Shown piece after piece: positions 1 through 8,189 of a DNA stretch of 42,760 nucleotides. Both the position numbers and the translations under genes were made by a program. The stretch's first letter is position 1; each line of letters begins with the position of its first letter. Source of the DNA: Candidatus Acetothermia bacterium (GTDB taxonomy: Bacteria; Bipolaricaulota; Bipolaricaulia; Bipolaricaulales; Bipolaricaulaceae). A model generated the notes under the pieces. That model worked only from the letters and a program-made list of their open reading frames with translations. It did no database searches and was not told the origin of the DNA. The DNA is taken from assembly GCA_003562845.1 (NCBI GenBank), contig PWTL01000008.1:1-42760 (forward strand), read 5' to 3'.

Positions 1-45
1 CCTGCGAAGCGCGTGCACTGCGAGCTTGCCGAAAGCGTTTCCCAT
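1..45 (-). CDS. 5' end of an unidentified gene running off the window edge (MGNAFGKLAVHALRR...); an in-frame ATG at about 60 is an alternative start
   Basis: Minus-strand ATG at 45 preceded by GGAGGAGG; lies directly downstream of a GEMM-I-like riboswitch; only 15 codons visible. Confidence 0.5.
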   Translation of the reverse strand, partial: MGNAFGKLAVHALRR

Positions 46-61
46 GGCTTCCTCCTCCATG

Positions 62-138
62 TACGCTTCGGCAACCGGGCGGCCTCACGGAGGCCCACGG
101 CTTTGCGCCCCGCCCTCACGGGTGGTTCGCCGTTATCG
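62..138 (-). ncRNA. c-di-GMP-I (GEMM-I) riboswitch-like aptamer
   Basis: Minus strand reads GGCGAACCACCCGTGAGGGCGGGGCGCAAAGCCGTGGGCCTCCGTGAGGCCGCCCGGTTGCC: GGCRAACC, GNRA-capped stem, GGGRCGCAAAGCC core, P3 hairpin and GGTTGCC closing strand. Confidence 0.8.
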
Positions 139-163
139 GCGTACTGTGCTTGTTACCTAAGTG

Positions 164-487
164 CTAACTGTCTTTCCGAAACCGGCCCTGTATCGTCAGG
201 GCCCGATCCACGTGCGATGCGTCAACAAGACCCTCTTCGACCAGAATCTCACCGAGCTGGCGATTGCTATCCTTGGAGCGCTGGCGTTCCAGCGCGGCTT
301 CCAGCTCCCTGGCGTTAAGCGTCCCCAGGTCCATCAGGATCTCGCCAATCCGTTTGCCTTGCTCGAAGTGCTCCTCCAGAATGGACAACACGACCGAGGA
401 GCGGGACTTGCGCTCGCGCAAGGCCTTCTGGTCCACAAGATCCATCAAGTACTGGTCTTCATCGCTGTAATACAACGTTACCTGCAT
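164..487 (-). CDS. Small protein with N-terminal ribbon-helix-helix-like segment and two tandem MshEN/GspE-N-like motifs
   Basis: 107 aa; RIGEILMDLGTLNARELEAALERQ and QLGEILVEEGLVDASHVDRALTIQ match the 24-residue MshEN-type pattern; preceded by riboswitch, terminator and promoter. Confidence 0.75.
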   Translation of the reverse strand: MQVTLYYSDEDQYLMDLVDQKALRERKSRSSVVLSILEEHFEQGKRIGEILMDLGTLNARELEAALERQRSKDSNRQLGEILVEEGLVDASHVDRALTIQGRFRKDS

Positions 488-528
488 GTTCTCCCCCAGC
501 TATCTGTACGGGCGGCCGGCAAGACAGC

Positions 529-549
529 AAAAAACCGGACCACCGGTTT
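529..549 (-). terminator. Intrinsic terminator directly after the riboswitch aptamer (expression platform)
   Basis: Minus strand AAACCGG-TGGT-CCGGTTT followed by a T run. Confidence 0.8.
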
Positions 550-624
550 CGTCCCGGCAGCCCGGCAGCCCGATCTGGGTCCGCGGCTTTGCGCCCTCAC
601 CTTCCAGTGAGTTTGCCCTTTACA
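549..624 (-). ncRNA. c-di-GMP-I (GEMM-I) riboswitch
   Basis: Minus strand AAAGGGCAAACTCACTGGAAGGTGAGGGCGCAAAGCCGCGGACCCAGATCGGGCTGCCGGGCTGCCGGGA: conserved GGGCAAAC, GNRA hairpin, GGGCGCAAAGCC, GCTGCCGGGCTGCC. Confidence 0.85.
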
Positions 625-646
625 GGACCTCTAAACCCTACAATAC

Positions 647-675
647 ATCATATGGGCGCAGGGGAGACCTGTCAA
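647..675 (-). promoter_or_regulatory. Sigma-70 type promoter for the riboswitch/MshEN-like gene
   Basis: TTGACA (675-670), 17-nt spacer, TATGAT (652-647) on minus strand. Confidence 0.75.
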
Positions 676-750
676 TGGGACACATGTCTGTGATGGACGC
701 TACCGCGAAGTGGGACTTCCAATCTGTCACTCAAGACGCGCCCTACCGGT

Positions 751-1800
751 TCACCGCCCCGCCGCAGCGCCAGTGGCGGCAGCCGTGTCCACAAGACCTG
801 CCCCGGTGTGCTGGTCGCCGGGGGAACGTCCCACGTCAGCAGCGGTGGACTGGAGCATGGACCTGAGTTCGCTCGGGGAAAGCTCTGGGTTCAGCGACAG
901 CATCAGCGCGGCAGTGCCCGAAACGTGCGGGGCGGCGAACGACGTTCCCGATCCCGTGCGGACACTTCCTCCTGGGTAGCTGGAGAGAACGTGCACTCCG
1001 GGAGCTGTCAGATCCACCTCAGGCCCCCAGTTGGAAAACGAAGCCGGCTGGCCCTCCTGGTCCACGGCGCTCACGGTGAACACTTCTGGGTAACGTCCGA
1101 AGTACCCTACTCTGGCGCCATCATTTCCGGCTATTCCCACGATGAACACGTTTTCTTGCGCTGCTCTGTGTAGAGCCTGGCGGACGATGGTCGGAGGCTC
1201 TATCTTCGCGTAGATGGACAAGTTGATGATGCGGGCACCGTTATCCACAGCATAGTCGATGGCCTGGGCCAGCTTCGGCCAGTCCGAGGCAAAAAACAGC
1301 CCCCGCGAGTCCAAAAACCGCAAGTCCATTATCTTAATCTGCGGGGCGACTCCGCCCGCGCCGGACTCCGCATCGAACGCCGCCGCGATGAGGCCGGCGA
1401 CGAACGTCCCGTGCCAGTTCAGCCGCGAACCCTCCAGCGAGTCGGCGTTCCCGTCCCGAAAGTCCCAGCCGTGGACGTCATCAACGTAGCCGTTGCCGTC
1501 ATCGTCACGACCAGTGCCGGCCTGTTCGCCGGGGTTTATCCACATACAGTCGGCCAAGGCCAGGACGGTACGATCGATGCCAGAGTCGATCACTGCAACG
1601 ACTATCTCCTCCGTCCCTCGGGTGATCTCCCAGGCCTCCGGGGCGCGTACTGCGGACAAGCCCCAGCTTGGCTGCGAACCAGACGGGAGGATGAACCCCG
1701 CTGCACCGCCTGCCAACCGCGGGCCCTCACCTACACCCAGACTGAGAATCAGAAGAACTGCTGCGGCTAGCACCCAGAACAACCTGTTCATCGTATTCAC
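751..1800 (-). CDS. S8 (subtilisin) family serine peptidase, secreted
   Basis: Signal peptide; catalytic motifs VIDSGID, WHGTFVAG, GTSFAAPHVSGTAALM. Confidence 0.95.
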   Translation of the reverse strand: MNTMNRLFWVLAAAVLLILSLGVGEGPRLAGGAAGFILPSGSQPSWGLSAVRAPEAWEITRGTEEIVVAVIDSGIDRTVLALADCMWINPGEQAGTGRDDDGNGYVDDVHGWDFRDGNADSLEGSRLNWHGTFVAGLIAAAFDAESGAGGVAPQIKIMDLRFLDSRGLFFASDWPKLAQAIDYAVDNGARIINLSIYAKIEPPTIVRQALHRAAQENVFIVGIAGNDGARVGYFGRYPEVFTVSAVDQEGQPASFSNWGPEVDLTAPGVHVLSSYPGGSVRTGSGTSFAAPHVSGTAALMLSLNPELSPSELRSMLQSTAADVGRSPGDQHTGAGLVDTAAATGAAAGR

Positions 1801-1943
1801 CCCTGCTAACGGATGGTTGCACTTATGTTATGCCTGGGGTGAGACTCGCCTAGACAGGCAGTGCGGATGTGCAATAGAGAAGACGCCGCACGGCCAGTGC
1901 GGCGTCAGCATCGCTACAACTTCTGGCTCTGGGAGAGGTGTGC

Positions 1944-2792
1944 TTACTCTTCGGAGGGGAGAGGTCTTCCTTTCTCTTCAAGAAGCCGGCGGGCGTCCTG
2001 CTTAGCCAGGGCATTCCACAAGGGCACCGGCTCCAAAGGCGCCTGCAACACATAGTGGAGGAGACCGTCGAACAGCTCCCACTCATTGCGGGGACCGGCA
2101 AGATGATTGGCGTATTCTATGTAGTTCATCAGGTACTCAGGCGCGAGCTCCAAAGCCCTCTCCAAATGAGCCCGTGCCTGTTCCACAGTGCCCCCGAACA
2201 TCCAGCGGGCGATAGTATTCAACGATACGTTAGCCTCCAAAGCACCCAAAGAACGGTGGCCTGCCGCTCCGAAGAAATGCTCATCCACCTCCACCAGACG
2301 CCCGTACAGCAGCCGCAGCTTGGAGACGGAGCCCACTCGGAAGGCGTGCAGCTGGTGATCGGCCAAGATCTTCCCCCACGAGTCGCCCGCCCACAGAAGC
2401 GCCCCCGGATTGTTCACCCCCGCCAGGTGTTCTTCCAGCTGAGAAACGGTCATTCGTTCCAGGGGCAGGTAACTATCCAGGCCCATGGCGCGGCAGGCAT
2501 GATCCGCGGCTTTCTTCAGGGAGGCCAGTCGCTGTGAACCGTTGTGTTTCCCTCCCTCGACCAAAACAGCGTGCTCGTGCCACAGCTGTGCAAGCAGAAC
2601 CAGAATATCGGGGTCGCCTGGGGCGAGAGACAACGCCTCCTCTCCCAGGGCAAGGCACCGTTCCAACACGGGCAGCTCGTCCCGATGAGGGAGAAGCTCT
2701 TCGATCTGTTCCCGAATAGGGATCACTGGCTCGGCCGCTATTGCCCCCGCCACCGCCGCCCAGCTGAACAAAACGAGAAACAGCTCGCGCAC
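1944..2792 (-). CDS. TatT-like (TRAP transporter T-component) TPR family protein, exported
   Basis: GTG start at 2792 with AGGAGG; signal peptide; GALLWAGDSWGKIL and TPR-like ERALELAPEYLMNYIEYANHLA; listed ORF start at 2960 overlaps a tRNA and is not credible. Confidence 0.65.
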   Translation of the reverse strand: MRELFLVLFSWAAVAGAIAAEPVIPIREQIEELLPHRDELPVLERCLALGEEALSLAPGDPDILVLLAQLWHEHAVLVEGGKHNGSQRLASLKKAADHACRAMGLDSYLPLERMTVSQLEEHLAGVNNPGALLWAGDSWGKILADHQLHAFRVGSVSKLRLLYGRLVEVDEHFFGAAGHRSLGALEANVSLNTIARWMFGGTVEQARAHLERALELAPEYLMNYIEYANHLAGPRNEWELFDGLLHYVLQAPLEPVPLWNALAKQDARRLLEEKGRPLPSEE

Positions 2793-2921
2793 GATTCCTC
2801 CTTTTTGCCCGCTCCACGCAGATGATAGCGGACAAGTCGCATGCTCACGACAGTAAAGGATCCGTCGGCGGGCCCGAGGTTGAGCACACGTACAGGAGGG
2901 GGCTATAATCGCCGCGTACAG

Positions 2922-2997
2922 GGTCCCGTCGTCTAGCGGCCTAGGATACCGGGCTCTCATCCCGGCGACACGGGTTCAAATCCCGTCGGGACCACCA
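2922..2997 (+). tRNA. tRNA-Glu (CTC)
   Basis: Acceptor GGTCCCG/CGGGACC, anticodon loop CTCTCAT in a CCGGG/CCCGG stem, T-arm ACGGG-TTCAAAT-CCCGT, encoded CCA. Confidence 0.95.
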
Positions 2998-3067
2998 GAA
3001 AGGGAGCACCCTCTAACCCCGCCTCCTTGTTGACCCTGCCCCTTTTGGAGGTAGACTGCGAACTAGG

Positions 3068-3508
3068 ATGCGCCTGTGGAAAGCCATATCTCTTGCTCTG
3101 GTTGTTCTGGTCTTGGATCAGCTGACCAAATGGGTGGCGCAGTCCTATTTGACGACGGGAGAAACGCTGCCCGTACTCGGCAACGTAGTGCGTCTTGCGC
3201 TGGTGCACAACCCTGGGGGAGCGTTTGGGCTGTTTGCGGGGTACAGCACAATACTGCTCGGGCTTTCCTCGGCAGTAACTGTGGCCGTGGGCTGGCTGCT
3301 GCTCAAAGGAAGACCTCGGTGGGCGCCCCGAACAGGGATGGCTTTGCTGTGGGCGGGCACTGCAGGGAATCTGATAGACCGTGTTCGCTGGGGCTACATC
3401 TTGGACTTCGTGCAAGTGCCTTTCTGGCCGGTGTTCAACGTGGCCGACAGCGCTATCGTGATCGGCACCGCGTTGATCGCGTGGGGACTTGTGAGGAGGG
3501 CGAACTAG
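3068..3508 (+). CDS. lspA: Signal peptidase II (prolipoprotein signal peptidase)
   Basis: VLDQLTKW, HNPGGAFGLF, GNLIDRVRWGYILDFV, FNVADSAI motifs. Confidence 0.95.
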   Translation: MRLWKAISLALVVLVLDQLTKWVAQSYLTTGETLPVLGNVVRLALVHNPGGAFGLFAGYSTILLGLSSAVTVAVGWLLLKGRPRWAPRTGMALLWAGTAGNLIDRVRWGYILDFVQVPFWPVFNVADSAIVIGTALIAWGLVRRAN

Positions 3509-3512
3509 GCTC

Positions 3513-4103
3513 ATGTTCATTGTGCTGGAAGGACCGAACGCCTCAGGAAAGAGCACCCAGCTGGAGCTTCTGGCCAGTGCTTTGCAGGAGCGAGGGATCT
3601 CCCCGCTGATCACCCGCGAACCGGGAGGGACAGCACTTGGAACGGAGCTTCGCCAGCTCCTCTTGTCCCCGAGGAGCAAGATGAGGCCGCTGACGGAGCT
3701 ACTGCTTATGGTCGCCGACCGCCACGAACATGTACAGGAGGTCATCCGGCCTGCCCTTGCTGAGGGCCGTTGGGTGATCTGCTCTCGGTACACCATGTCC
3801 AGTGTGGTGTACCAAGGAGCCGCCCGAGGTCTGGGGGTGCACAGAGCTCGTGAGCTGAACCGCCTGGCCACGGGTGGATTGGAGCCCGACTACACGTTCC
3901 TGTTGGATCTCCCTGCGAAGATGGCTTACGAACGCACCTCGCACCCAGAGCGCATTGAAGAAGAGGGGATGGCCTTCTTCGGCAGAGTTCGCGATGCCTA
4001 CCTAGAGCAGGCTAGAGAGAAACCCGGTGCTCACATAATCGACGCCACCCTGCCCCCGCAACAAGTGTGTCAGGCCATCCTGGCCCGCCTGCCGCTCCCC
4101 TGA
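3513..4103 (+). CDS. tmk: Thymidylate kinase
   Basis: FIVLEGPNASGKSTQ P-loop, TREPGGT, DRHEHV, SRYTMSSVVYQGAARG. Confidence 0.95.
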   Translation: MFIVLEGPNASGKSTQLELLASALQERGISPLITREPGGTALGTELRQLLLSPRSKMRPLTELLLMVADRHEHVQEVIRPALAEGRWVICSRYTMSSVVYQGAARGLGVHRARELNRLATGGLEPDYTFLLDLPAKMAYERTSHPERIEEEGMAFFGRVRDAYLEQAREKPGAHIIDATLPPQQVCQAILARLPLP

Positions 4104-4131
4104 TATGATCCTTCCAAGCTCACAGTGAGGG

Positions 4132-4175
4132 CAAAGCTTGCGAGGGCCGGGGGACGGGATCGCAAGGAGGCTTTG
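4132..4175 (+). promoter_or_regulatory. Stem-loop in the dnaN leader
   Basis: CAAAGCTTGCGA (4132-4143) pairs with TCGCAA (4160-4165) and GCTTTG (4170-4175), leaving a GGAG bulge and a G-rich loop. Confidence 0.5.
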
Positions 4176-4193
4176 GTGATGACAGGAGGGGAA

Positions 4194-5333
4194 ATGGAGA
4201 TTGTTTGCGCCCGTGAAGACCTAATCTTCGGCGTCAGGGCAGTTGGTTATGCACTGGCCACTCGGAGTTCCATGCCCATCTTGGGAGGGATCCGTCTGCA
4301 GGCTCAGGGAGGGGGCTTGGAATTAGGGGCTACTGACCTCGAGCGTTCGATCCGCTGCCAGGTTCCGGCGAAGATCTCCTCGGAGGGTACCGTGGTCTGC
4401 CCCGGACAGGTCCTGACACAGCTCTCCAGCCGCCTGCCTGAGGACGCAGAGATCACACTGACTGAGAGCGACGGCCAGGTGCGACTGCGCTGTGGGGAAG
4501 CGGACTTCGAGCTTCTGTCCTTCCCTGCCGAGGAGTTCCCTCAGCTTCCTCAGCCTCCGGAAACGCCACGCTGCCGTATTCCCCGCGACCGCCTTATGCA
4601 GGCTATCACCCAGACCTCCTTCGCCGCGCTGAAGGCCTCGGAGACCACACGACTGGCCCTCACTGGAGTGGATCTCCTGTTCTCTGGAGAAGGGCTGAAA
4701 CTGGCCGCTACCAACGGGTACCGCCTGGCGGTGAAACGCGTCAGCGCTTCTGACCTTCCAGAAGACTACGAAGGGTCGTTCCTCGTCGATGCCCAGATCC
4801 TGGGCGATCTGCAACGCGCGCTGAGCAATGTAGGCACCGACGAAGTGGTACTGTACGAGGATCAAGGGCAGCTTCACTTTGAGGCCGGTCCAGTAGTTTT
4901 CTCCAGCCGGCTCGTACAGGAGCAGTTCCCGGATTTCCAGCGAGTGATTCCCAACGACTCCGATCTAGGGTTGTTCCTGCCCCGGGAGCCACTGTTGGAG
5001 ACTCTGCGGCGCATGGAGATCACCGCGGCCGAGGAATCGGGGGCCGTTACTCTCAAAGTAACGGCAAAGGAGTCCGCGGTGGAGATCTCGTCGGCCTCCA
5101 AGGAGAAGGGGACAGGAAAAGAGCGCGTAAGGCTGGCCAAGCCCGCGGAGAAAGATCTGGAGATCGCGTTCAAGGCGGAGTACCTGATCGACGCCCTGCG
5201 GCGCATGAACTCCGAGCAGATCGCCTTGTGGCTGTCGGCTTCCGATCGAGCAGGCCTTGTGGAACCCTCAGGGGAGATCGCCGCCAGCGATGAGGGGTTT
5301 ATCTACGTGTGCATGCCTGTCAGGCTGATCTGA
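4194..5333 (+). CDS. dnaN: DNA polymerase III beta subunit (sliding clamp)
   Basis: ATG at 4194 after AGGAGG; MEIVCAREDL..ATRSSMPILGGIRL..GATDLE; ends IYVCMPVRLI. Confidence 0.95.
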   Translation: MEIVCAREDLIFGVRAVGYALATRSSMPILGGIRLQAQGGGLELGATDLERSIRCQVPAKISSEGTVVCPGQVLTQLSSRLPEDAEITLTESDGQVRLRCGEADFELLSFPAEEFPQLPQPPETPRCRIPRDRLMQAITQTSFAALKASETTRLALTGVDLLFSGEGLKLAATNGYRLAVKRVSASDLPEDYEGSFLVDAQILGDLQRALSNVGTDEVVLYEDQGQLHFEAGPVVFSSRLVQEQFPDFQRVIPNDSDLGLFLPREPLLETLRRMEITAAEESGAVTLKVTAKESAVEISSASKEKGTGKERVRLAKPAEKDLEIAFKAEYLIDALRRMNSEQIALWLSASDRAGLVEPSGEIAASDEGFIYVCMPVRLI

Positions 5334-7932
5334 GCTGCGCCCGCGCGTAGTCCAGCGCGCTCTCCACAGCTTGGGACAGGGCTGCTACCTCGGGACCGCC
5401 CCCTTGGGCGAACGTGCGCCGGCCTCCTCCTTTGCCCCCTACGGCCTGAGCAGCGACGCGCACGAGGTCCCCGGCGGAAAGAGCCGGAACATCGGCTACT
5501 TTGGCTACCAGCACCGCACGCCCCCCCGCATCCGTCCCCAGAACGACAGCACAGCACCCCAGGCGAGCCGCCAACGCGTCGGCAAGCATCTTCGCCCGTT
5601 CCGCTCCGCCGTCCACAACCGCCCCGAGCAGGCTCACTCCGTCCACTTGCTCGACTTGGCCGGCCAGCTGCTCAGCTTGGATAGCGCTCATTCTCTCCTC
5701 TAGAGCAAAACACTGCTTTCGCGCCTGCTCCAGCTCAGAGATCGTGCGCTCCACCCCTGCCTCGACCTCTCCCTCGGGGACTCCCAATAGTCGGGACACA
5801 CGTATCCTCTCCTCCCTGACAGAGACGAAGTGCTGCCGCGCCCTCTCTCCGACCAGCGCACGGATCCTCCTCGTACCGGAGCCCACAGCCTCCTCGCTCA
5901 TGATGACCACGGGCCCGATCTCCCCCGTACGGCGCACGTGCGCCCCTCCACACAGCTCGCAGGAGACTCCCGGCACTTCCACCACCCGCACCTGGCTCTT
6001 CCCCCGGTACTCCTCCTCGAAGTGGGCGATGGCACCGGCGGCAACCGCCTCCTCCAGCGGCATCCACCGCTTGCAAAGCTCCAAATCTTCCAGGACGGCA
6101 GCGAATGCCCTCTTTTCCACCTGCTCTCGCTCCCCTTCAGACAAGGCCGCGAAGTGGGTGAAGTCGAACCGCACCTCCTCGGGGCCAACCCAGGATCCGG
6201 CCTGGATGGCGTGCTCTCCCAGCGTCTCCCTCAACCCGGCGTGAAGAAGGTGAGTGGCCGTGTGGGCGCGCTCGATAGCCCTCCGCCGCTCCTCGTCAAC
6301 CTGAAGACTACAGTTGTCCCCCTGTCGGAACTCCCCCTCGACGACCCGCACAAAGTGAATTGTCCCCTGCGGCGTCCGCTGGACGTCACCGACTTGGGCT
6401 CGGCCGGAGCGGGACAGGTTCTCCACCAGTCCTGTGTCCGCAAGTTGGCCTCCAGCCTCGGGGTAGAATGGCGTCTCCGGGAAGAAAAACTGCCACTCCC
6501 CCTCCCCGGCCTGCTCGTGCGCCGAACCGGTGGCGGCAGTGATCGCCGCCAACTCGGCCTCGGCCTCCAGTCGGTCGTAGCCGACAAAGACAGTCTCCAC
6601 TACCACTTTCGCCCCGCCCGTTGCAGCGGACGCCCCATCTACATGTGCTGCCTGTCGCGAACGAGTCCGCTGCCGCTCCATCTCTTGCTCAAACCCAGCC
6701 CGATCTACTGCCACTCCGGCCTCGGCAGCGATCTCCTCGGTCAACTCGACCGGGAAACCATAAGTATCGTACAGCTCGAAGACGACGTCCCCCGGGAGTC
6801 GGGCCCGTGCCTCAAGCTTCTCTAGCTCACCGCGCAGCTGCTCCTCGCCGCTGCGCAGCGTACGGCGGAAGGCCTGTTCCTCGCGGGAGATGACTTGCTC
6901 GGCCAACACGCGTCGCTCCACGATCTCCGGGTAGGAGTCGCCCAGCGAGTCGGCAACCGCGGGCACCAGCTCCGCCAGTACTCCGGGGGGAAGCGACAGG
7001 CGGTCCGCCGCCCGCACGGTCCGCCGGAGGATCCGGCGCAACACGTACCCTTGCGCCTCGTTCGCCGGGAGCACCCCATCGGCTACCAAGAACACCAGCG
7101 CCCTGAGGTGATCGGCGACCACGTTGCGCGGGGTCAGCTTCTCCCCTCGGCAATCCCCGCCGGCCAACTCCTCCACGGCCGCCACCACCGGAGCGAACAG
7201 ATCCGTATCGAAGTCACTCAACACTCCCTGCAGTACAGCGGCAGTACGCTCCAAGCCCATTCCGGTGTCGATGCCCTTCTGTGACAGGTCGGCCAAAGTA
7301 CCGTCAGGCTGAGCATCGAACTGCATGAACACCAAGTTCCATATCTCGCTGAACCGCGCACAGTCGCAGGCCGGTCCGGAGCAACCGGGCCCACAGGAGA
7401 GCTCCTCCCCCCAGTCCCAGAAGATCTCGCTATCGGGACCGCACGGCCCACGGTCCCCGACCGGACCCCACCAGTTGTCCTCTTTTCCCAAGCGGACTAC
7501 CCTCTTCGGCGGCACTCCTACCCCGTCCACCCAGATGCTCCGGGCTTCGTCGTCCTCTTCGTACACAGACACCCACAGTTTCCCAGGATCCAAACCGAGC
7601 TCTCCAGTGAGGAACCTCCAGGCACGCTTTATCGCTCCTTCCTTGAAGTAGTCCCCAAAGGAGAAGTTCCCCAGCATCTCGAAGAAGGTGTGGTGATAGG
7701 CCGTGGTGCCCACCCGTTCGATATCGGTGGTACGCATGCACTTCTGACAGGTCACAGCCCGGGGGTAGCGGGGGGAGACCTTTCCCCAGAAGATATCCTT
7801 AAACTGCACCATCCCTGCCGACGTAAACAGCAGAGTAGGATCGTCCGGAACCAGACTGGAAGAAGGGACGATCTCATGCCCTTCACTCCTGAAGAACTCC
7901 AGGTACTTCCTGCGCAACGTGTGCCCGTCCAT
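5320..7932 (-). CDS. alaS: Alanyl-tRNA synthetase
   Basis: RRKYLEFFRSEGHEIVPSSSLVP, HTATHLLHAGLR, CELCGGAHVRRTGEIG, GGKGGGRRTFAQGGG. Confidence 0.98.
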   Translation of the reverse strand: MDGHTLRRKYLEFFRSEGHEIVPSSSLVPDDPTLLFTSAGMVQFKDIFWGKVSPRYPRAVTCQKCMRTTDIERVGTTAYHHTFFEMLGNFSFGDYFKEGAIKRAWRFLTGELGLDPGKLWVSVYEEDDEARSIWVDGVGVPPKRVVRLGKEDNWWGPVGDRGPCGPDSEIFWDWGEELSCGPGCSGPACDCARFSEIWNLVFMQFDAQPDGTLADLSQKGIDTGMGLERTAAVLQGVLSDFDTDLFAPVVAAVEELAGGDCRGEKLTPRNVVADHLRALVFLVADGVLPANEAQGYVLRRILRRTVRAADRLSLPPGVLAELVPAVADSLGDSYPEIVERRVLAEQVISREEQAFRRTLRSGEEQLRGELEKLEARARLPGDVVFELYDTYGFPVELTEEIAAEAGVAVDRAGFEQEMERQRTRSRQAAHVDGASAATGGAKVVVETVFVGYDRLEAEAELAAITAATGSAHEQAGEGEWQFFFPETPFYPEAGGQLADTGLVENLSRSGRAQVGDVQRTPQGTIHFVRVVEGEFRQGDNCSLQVDEERRRAIERAHTATHLLHAGLRETLGEHAIQAGSWVGPEEVRFDFTHFAALSEGEREQVEKRAFAAVLEDLELCKRWMPLEEAVAAGAIAHFEEEYRGKSQVRVVEVPGVSCELCGGAHVRRTGEIGPVVIMSEEAVGSGTRRIRALVGERARQHFVSVREERIRVSRLLGVPEGEVEAGVERTISELEQARKQCFALEERMSAIQAEQLAGQVEQVDGVSLLGAVVDGGAERAKMLADALAARLGCCAVVLGTDAGGRAVLVAKVADVPALSAGDLVRVAAQAVGGKGGGRRTFAQGGGPEVAALSQAVESALDYARAQLRSA

Positions 7933-8069
7933 AGAGAGGATTGTAGCGACGAACGCCGCAGGGCGCAGGTCAGCCCGCTGTGCAGTGCTAGTAACTGTTC
8001 CTGCTATCTCATCTTGTCTTTCGAAGTGCCCAGGCTCTATAGTGCTTGAGTTGTGAGTTGCGGCGTGGG

Positions 8070-8103
8070 CCTGGGTGAACCGCTGACCTGGGTTAGCTGC
8101 TGA
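8070..8103 (+). repeat. Imperfect 17-bp tandem direct repeat
   Basis: CCTGGGTGAACCGCTGA / CCTGGGTTAGCTGCTGA, contiguous, 14 of 17 identical. Confidence 0.6.
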
Positions 8104-8189
8104 GTTGAAAGGGGGTGGTCAGAGGGCGGACACCGATAGTTAGGTTAGTTCTGTACACACGTTATGTTGCCCAAAGTAGGAGGTAGCAC

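Noticed and set aside
2793-2960. Upstream extension of the TatT-like ORF to 2960
   Set aside because: It runs into the tRNA-Glu gene; a GTG with AGGAGG at 2792 directly before a signal peptide is a better start.
2957-3871. 304-aa minus-strand ORF
   Set aside because: Antisense to lspA and tmk, low-complexity composition, no recognisable domain, enters the tRNA.
4123-4159. Possible third c-di-GMP riboswitch or G-quadruplex in the dnaN leader (GAGGGCAAAGC...GGGCCGGGGGACGGG)
   Set aside because: Lacks the GGGRCGCAAAGCC core and the closing strand; G-runs are irregular. Kept only as a hairpin observation.
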